This document shows, one piece after another, positions 12,001 to 14,918 of a stretch of DNA of 14,918 nt; position 1 is the first letter of the stretch, and each line of letters begins with the position of its first letter. Origin of the DNA: CAZHRJ01 sp964534765 (GTDB lineage Bacteria; Lindowbacteria; 2-12-FULL-62-27). Position numbers and translations under genes: made by a program. The stretch covers positions 1 to 14,918 of the forward strand of contig CAZHRJ010000076.1 in assembly GCA_964534765.1 (NCBI GenBank), read 5' to 3'. Under the pieces are notes generated by a model. That model saw nothing but the letters and a program-made list of their open reading frames with translations, had not been told where the DNA came from and searched no databases.

Positions 12001-14918
12001 ATGGTTCGATCTTTTTATTCAGGCATCTCGGGTCTCCAGGCTCATCTGGAGCGGATGGATGTGATCGGCGACAATCTCGCCAACGTCAACACCATCGGGT
12101 TCAAGAAGAGCAACATGACCTTCAAGGATTTTCTGTCGCAGACCCTGCAGATTTCCCAGGCGCCGACCGCGACATTGGGTGGATCGAATCCGAAGCAGAT
12201 CGGATTGGGCGTCAAGATCGGCGCCATCACCATCGATTTCTCCCAGGGCCAGCTTCAGCGGACCGGCCGGACAACGGATGTCGCCGTCGAGGGGACGGGA
12301 TTTTTCGTCGTCAAGGGCAGCGGCGGGATATCAGACCTGCACTACAGCCGTGCCGGCGCGTTTGATTTTGACAAGAACGGCAACCTGGTCGATCCGGGCA
12401 CGGGGTTCAAGGTGCAGGGCTGGAACGCCGCCGTGGACACCACCACGGGGCAACTGGTCATCAGCCCGAACGTCAATCCGATTGAGGACATGAAGATCAC
12501 GCTGGGCCAAACTGTGGCCGCCAAGGCAACCACGTCGGTCAATTACAATGGCAACCTCGATTCGGGCAACGACATCGCCATCGAACCGGTCAACCTCTCC
12601 TATGTCCAAAACGGCGTCACGCGTTCCTTCGACATTCATTTCCAGCACACTCATCCCACGAAACGCTTTTATTCCTATTCCGCCAAATGGACCCTGAATC
12701 CACCTTCGGGGTTCAAGGTCGGGGACGCGGTCTATGACTCGAACACGAACAAGCCCGTCGCCGGAGTTCTCCAGTTGAACAGCGACGGGACGGTCAAGCA
12801 GAATTTCATCGACACGGACGACACCGAGATCACAAACGTCCAGAGGACCACCTATCTCGACGCGCTGAAAACCGGCAGTACACTCAAGCTCTCCCAGGTC
12901 CGGACGATCGAGCACGGCAGCACGGATCCGAACACGTCAGTGAGCAGCGACAAACCCGGAAGCATGCTCGGATACTGGCGCGCGACATTTGACAACGCGG
13001 CCAACCTCACGAAGTATAAACTTGAATTCTCCCAGGATTTCAATCCGGGCAACACGTCCGCCGCAACCTGGATCACCATCGCCTCCAGCGCGGACCGGAG
13101 CAAGGATTTCCGGATCCGGGATGACACGGGCGCCAGCAACGCCGGACAGCTGGTCGTCCGGGCGACGGACTGGAGCGGCCAGGCCGTGACCGGGGACGTG
13201 ATGTATTTCAGGACGAAGAAAGGCAATGGGAACGACATTTTTGATTTTCCCTTGGAGGAACCCAAGGAGGAGGACGACTGGCCGCTGCTTCGGGGATCCG
13301 ATCCGACCAACAAGGCCGCGAATTCGAGCGGCACGCTCAGCAACGTCTTTGTCAACAATTTCCTGGATGTCGACGGCAGTTTGAGCGGCGGAACGGCGGT
13401 CGACGCGGCGTCCAAACCGAACACCTCGAACGGCATGACCCATACCCTCTGGCGGGCGGCATTTGGCAGCAGTACATCCAGCAGTGAATACAAACTCTTT
13501 TACAGCCGGTCCTTCCCGTCCGGACTGTCCAGCATCAGCAAAGTGTCATGGTTTGACGAGTCGGGGACAGTCAGTTTCGCCACCAACACAGACTCGATCT
13601 CCAGTTTCTACGCCGCCCTGCGGTCCACCGCCTCCGGCGGACTGGGAAAATATTCCTCCGCCGCGATCACCCGGACCGTTTCGCAGGACGTGGTGACCGG
13701 CAAGGTCGACCGGAACAACGACGGAGATTTCACGGATCTGACGGACGCCAACAGCGACGGATTCGACGATTCGACGCCGACCACCAAAGACATCAACATC
13801 AAGAACACAGGCGAGCTGTTCATCCAGTCGGAGAACTGGAATTCGACCAAAGGCGGCGACTTGAACCCCACCGCCGGCAGCACGGACGGCGACATCTATG
13901 AATGGCGGGTGGCCTACTCCAAATCGACGACGCTCAACCGCGACTTCTTCACCGTCGAGGAGACGAGCACCCGTCTGGCCATCACGCCGACGTTTCCACG
14001 GAGCGCGACCAGCGGGAACAACGTCATCAGCCTATCGACCGTGACCGTCGCCGGCGACTCCCCGGTCGATGACTTCACCATCACCTTCACCTCGTCCACA
14101 GACTACACTCTCCGGGGCACGAACTTCGGCGAAGTTGGCGCGGGGAACGTGACGACGACATTCAACAAGTCGGGGATCAAGCTCGATCCGACGTTCTGGA
14201 GCGGGACGTCGTTTTCGGGGGCGTCGCTGACGTTTTCGACGACGAGCACAAAGATTCTGAGCGACTTTGTGATTCCGAGCGGGAATTCCGGCAGCGAGGC
14301 CCTGACGTTCGCGCCCAACACGAACGACACGACCTTCAACGAAGTCACCTCCGGTCAGCCCGTGAAGGCGGTGCTGAAAAACACGAACGACTTCCAGTTC
14401 GCGGCAAGCGCCAACGTCTTTGACTCCCTGGGCACCGCGCACAATCTGAAGACGGTGTTTGAGCGGGTGAATCAGAACCTGTGGTTGTGGTCGATTGACG
14501 ATCCGACGCCGGCGGACAAGAACAACGTGAAGCTGGCCGGATTCGGCAAAATTGTATTTGACGCGGACGGTAAATTTGACGCGTCGAATTCGGAGATTTT
14601 CGAAAGCGAGATTGGCCAGGAGATGGTGGACACCAACCGGCCATCGAGTCTTCTGCAGGCCGTGTTCGACCCATCGGTCGACGGCGGCGCGCCGCCGCCG
14701 GAGGAGGGCGCCAAGCGGGTGGACATCGCGCCGGATTTCAGCAAGCTGGGCCAATTCTCCGCGCCGAATGACGGTCAGATATCCGCTCAGGACGGATTCG
14801 GCAAGGGGACGTTGCAGGAAATCAACGTGAACCAGAACGGCATCGTCGTCGGCCTATTTGACAACGGTCAGGCCCAGGATCTCGCGGAGGTAATAGACGA
14901 GCAGGAGCCGCGGTTCGA
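12001..14918 (+). CDS. flgE: FlgE, very long flagellar hook protein (3' end missing)
   Basis: FlgE polymerises into the flexible hook. The frame is open for 972 codons and runs off the window. The N-terminal D0/D1 part is typical (VRSFYSGISGLQAHLERMDV, then NLANVNTIGFKKSNM; later VEGTGFFVV and HYSRAGAF), as is the returning D1 part near the end (GKIVFDADGKF, SAPNDGQISAQDGFGKGTL, GIVVGLFDNGQ). Common hook proteins have about 400-500 residues, so a large region of roughly residues 180-820 is inserted or expanded. Within it a motif W-R-A-x-F-x8-Y-K-L occurs at residues 326 and 484, and a looser copy at 635. Two DxNxDG calcium-type loops lie at 570-590. The last ten codons (VIDEQEPRF) do not look like the expected VALANF end of D1, which may be an assembly edge. 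I estimate that the missing tail is short, of the order of 50 residues. Confidence 0.93.
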   Translation, partial: MVRSFYSGISGLQAHLERMDVIGDNLANVNTIGFKKSNMTFKDFLSQTLQISQAPTATLGGSNPKQIGLGVKIGAITIDFSQGQLQRTGRTTDVAVEGTGFFVVKGSGGISDLHYSRAGAFDFDKNGNLVDPGTGFKVQGWNAAVDTTTGQLVISPNVNPIEDMKITLGQTVAAKATTSVNYNGNLDSGNDIAIEPVNLSYVQNGVTRSFDIHFQHTHPTKRFYSYSAKWTLNPPSGFKVGDAVYDSNTNKPVAGVLQLNSDGTVKQNFIDTDDTEITNVQRTTYLDALKTGSTLKLSQVRTIEHGSTDPNTSVSSDKPGSMLGYWRATFDNAANLTKYKLEFSQDFNPGNTSAATWITIASSADRSKDFRIRDDTGASNAGQLVVRATDWSGQAVTGDVMYFRTKKGNGNDIFDFPLEEPKEEDDWPLLRGSDPTNKAANSSGTLSNVFVNNFLDVDGSLSGGTAVDAASKPNTSNGMTHTLWRAAFGSSTSSSEYKLFYSRSFPSGLSSISKVSWFDESGTVSFATNTDSISSFYAALRSTASGGLGKYSSAAITRTVSQDVVTGKVDRNNDGDFTDLTDANSDGFDDSTPTTKDINIKNTGELFIQSENWNSTKGGDLNPTAGSTDGDIYEWRVAYSKSTTLNRDFFTVEETSTRLAITPTFPRSATSGNNVISLSTVTVAGDSPVDDFTITFTSSTDYTLRGTNFGEVGAGNVTTTFNKSGIKLDPTFWSGTSFSGASLTFSTTSTKILSDFVIPSGNSGSEALTFAPNTNDTTFNEVTSGQPVKAVLKNTNDFQFAASANVFDSLGTAHNLKTVFERVNQNLWLWSIDDPTPADKNNVKLAGFGKIVFDADGKFDASNSEIFESEIGQEMVDTNRPSSLLQAVFDPSVDGGAPPPEEGAKRVDIAPDFSKLGQFSAPNDGQISAQDGFGKGTLQEINVNQNGIVVGLFDNGQAQDLAEVIDEQEPRF

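Noticed and set aside
14041..14400. Calx-beta domain in FlgE
   Set aside because: The beta-rich, Thr/Ser/Asp-rich pattern (DDFTITFTSSTDYTLRG) recalls such domains, but the acidic calcium motifs are not clear enough to claim one by eye.
14032..14754. Minus-strand open frame of 240 codons opposite flgE
   Set aside because: The sense strand is a continuous hook protein frame with a conserved end; the antisense product is His/Arg-rich and unrecognisable.

Overview
The window is a GC-rich bacterial contig that carries the front part of a large flagellar gene cluster. All convincing genes lie on the + strand. The source is probably a metagenome or single-cell assembly: bases 1-43 are leftover Illumina Nextera adapter and barcode, and a 10-N scaffold gap lies just before the last gene. 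The organism cannot be named from this sequence alone. The gene order trmFO - xerC - flgB - flgC - fliE recalls the Bacillus order topA-trmFO-xerC-hslVU-codY-flgB, but hslV, hslU and codY are absent here.

Layout. Bases 44-541 hold the C-terminal part of TrmFO (tRNA m5U54 methylation), followed by an overlapping XerC-type tyrosine recombinase. A compact terminator (1477-1500), a candidate promoter (1540-1566) and a hairpin that presents the ribosome binding site (1586-1611) separate these from the flagellar genes. Then follow flgB, flgC (proximal rod), fliE (rod/MS-ring junction), fliF (MS ring), fliG (rotor switch), fliH, fliI and fliJ (export ATPase complex), a lytic transglycosylase without a signal peptide, a MotE-like membrane coiled-coil protein, fliK (hook length ruler), flgD (hook cap) and a very long, 3'-truncated flgE (hook). 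From fliG to the MotE-like gene the junctions are overlaps or gaps of at most 8 bases, which points to one transcript and translational coupling. The larger gaps, before fliF, fliK, flgD and flgE, contain GC-rich hairpins or strong ribosome binding sites.

Together the genes build the flagellum from the inside out: MS ring and switch, export ATPase, rod, a cell-wall-cutting enzyme for rod passage, then hook scaffold, hook subunit and hook ruler. Most are textbook families. The most unusual element is FlgE. It is open for at least 972 codons, roughly twice a common hook protein, with a large inserted region that contains a module recurring about every 150-160 residues and a tandem pair of calcium-loop-like DxNxDG motifs. 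Other points worth a second look are the transglycosylase without a Sec signal, a perfect Shine-Dalgarno sequence with no obvious gene upstream of fliK, and the hairpin that displays the flgB ribosome binding site. I found no CRISPR array, tRNA, rRNA, insertion sequence or defence system.
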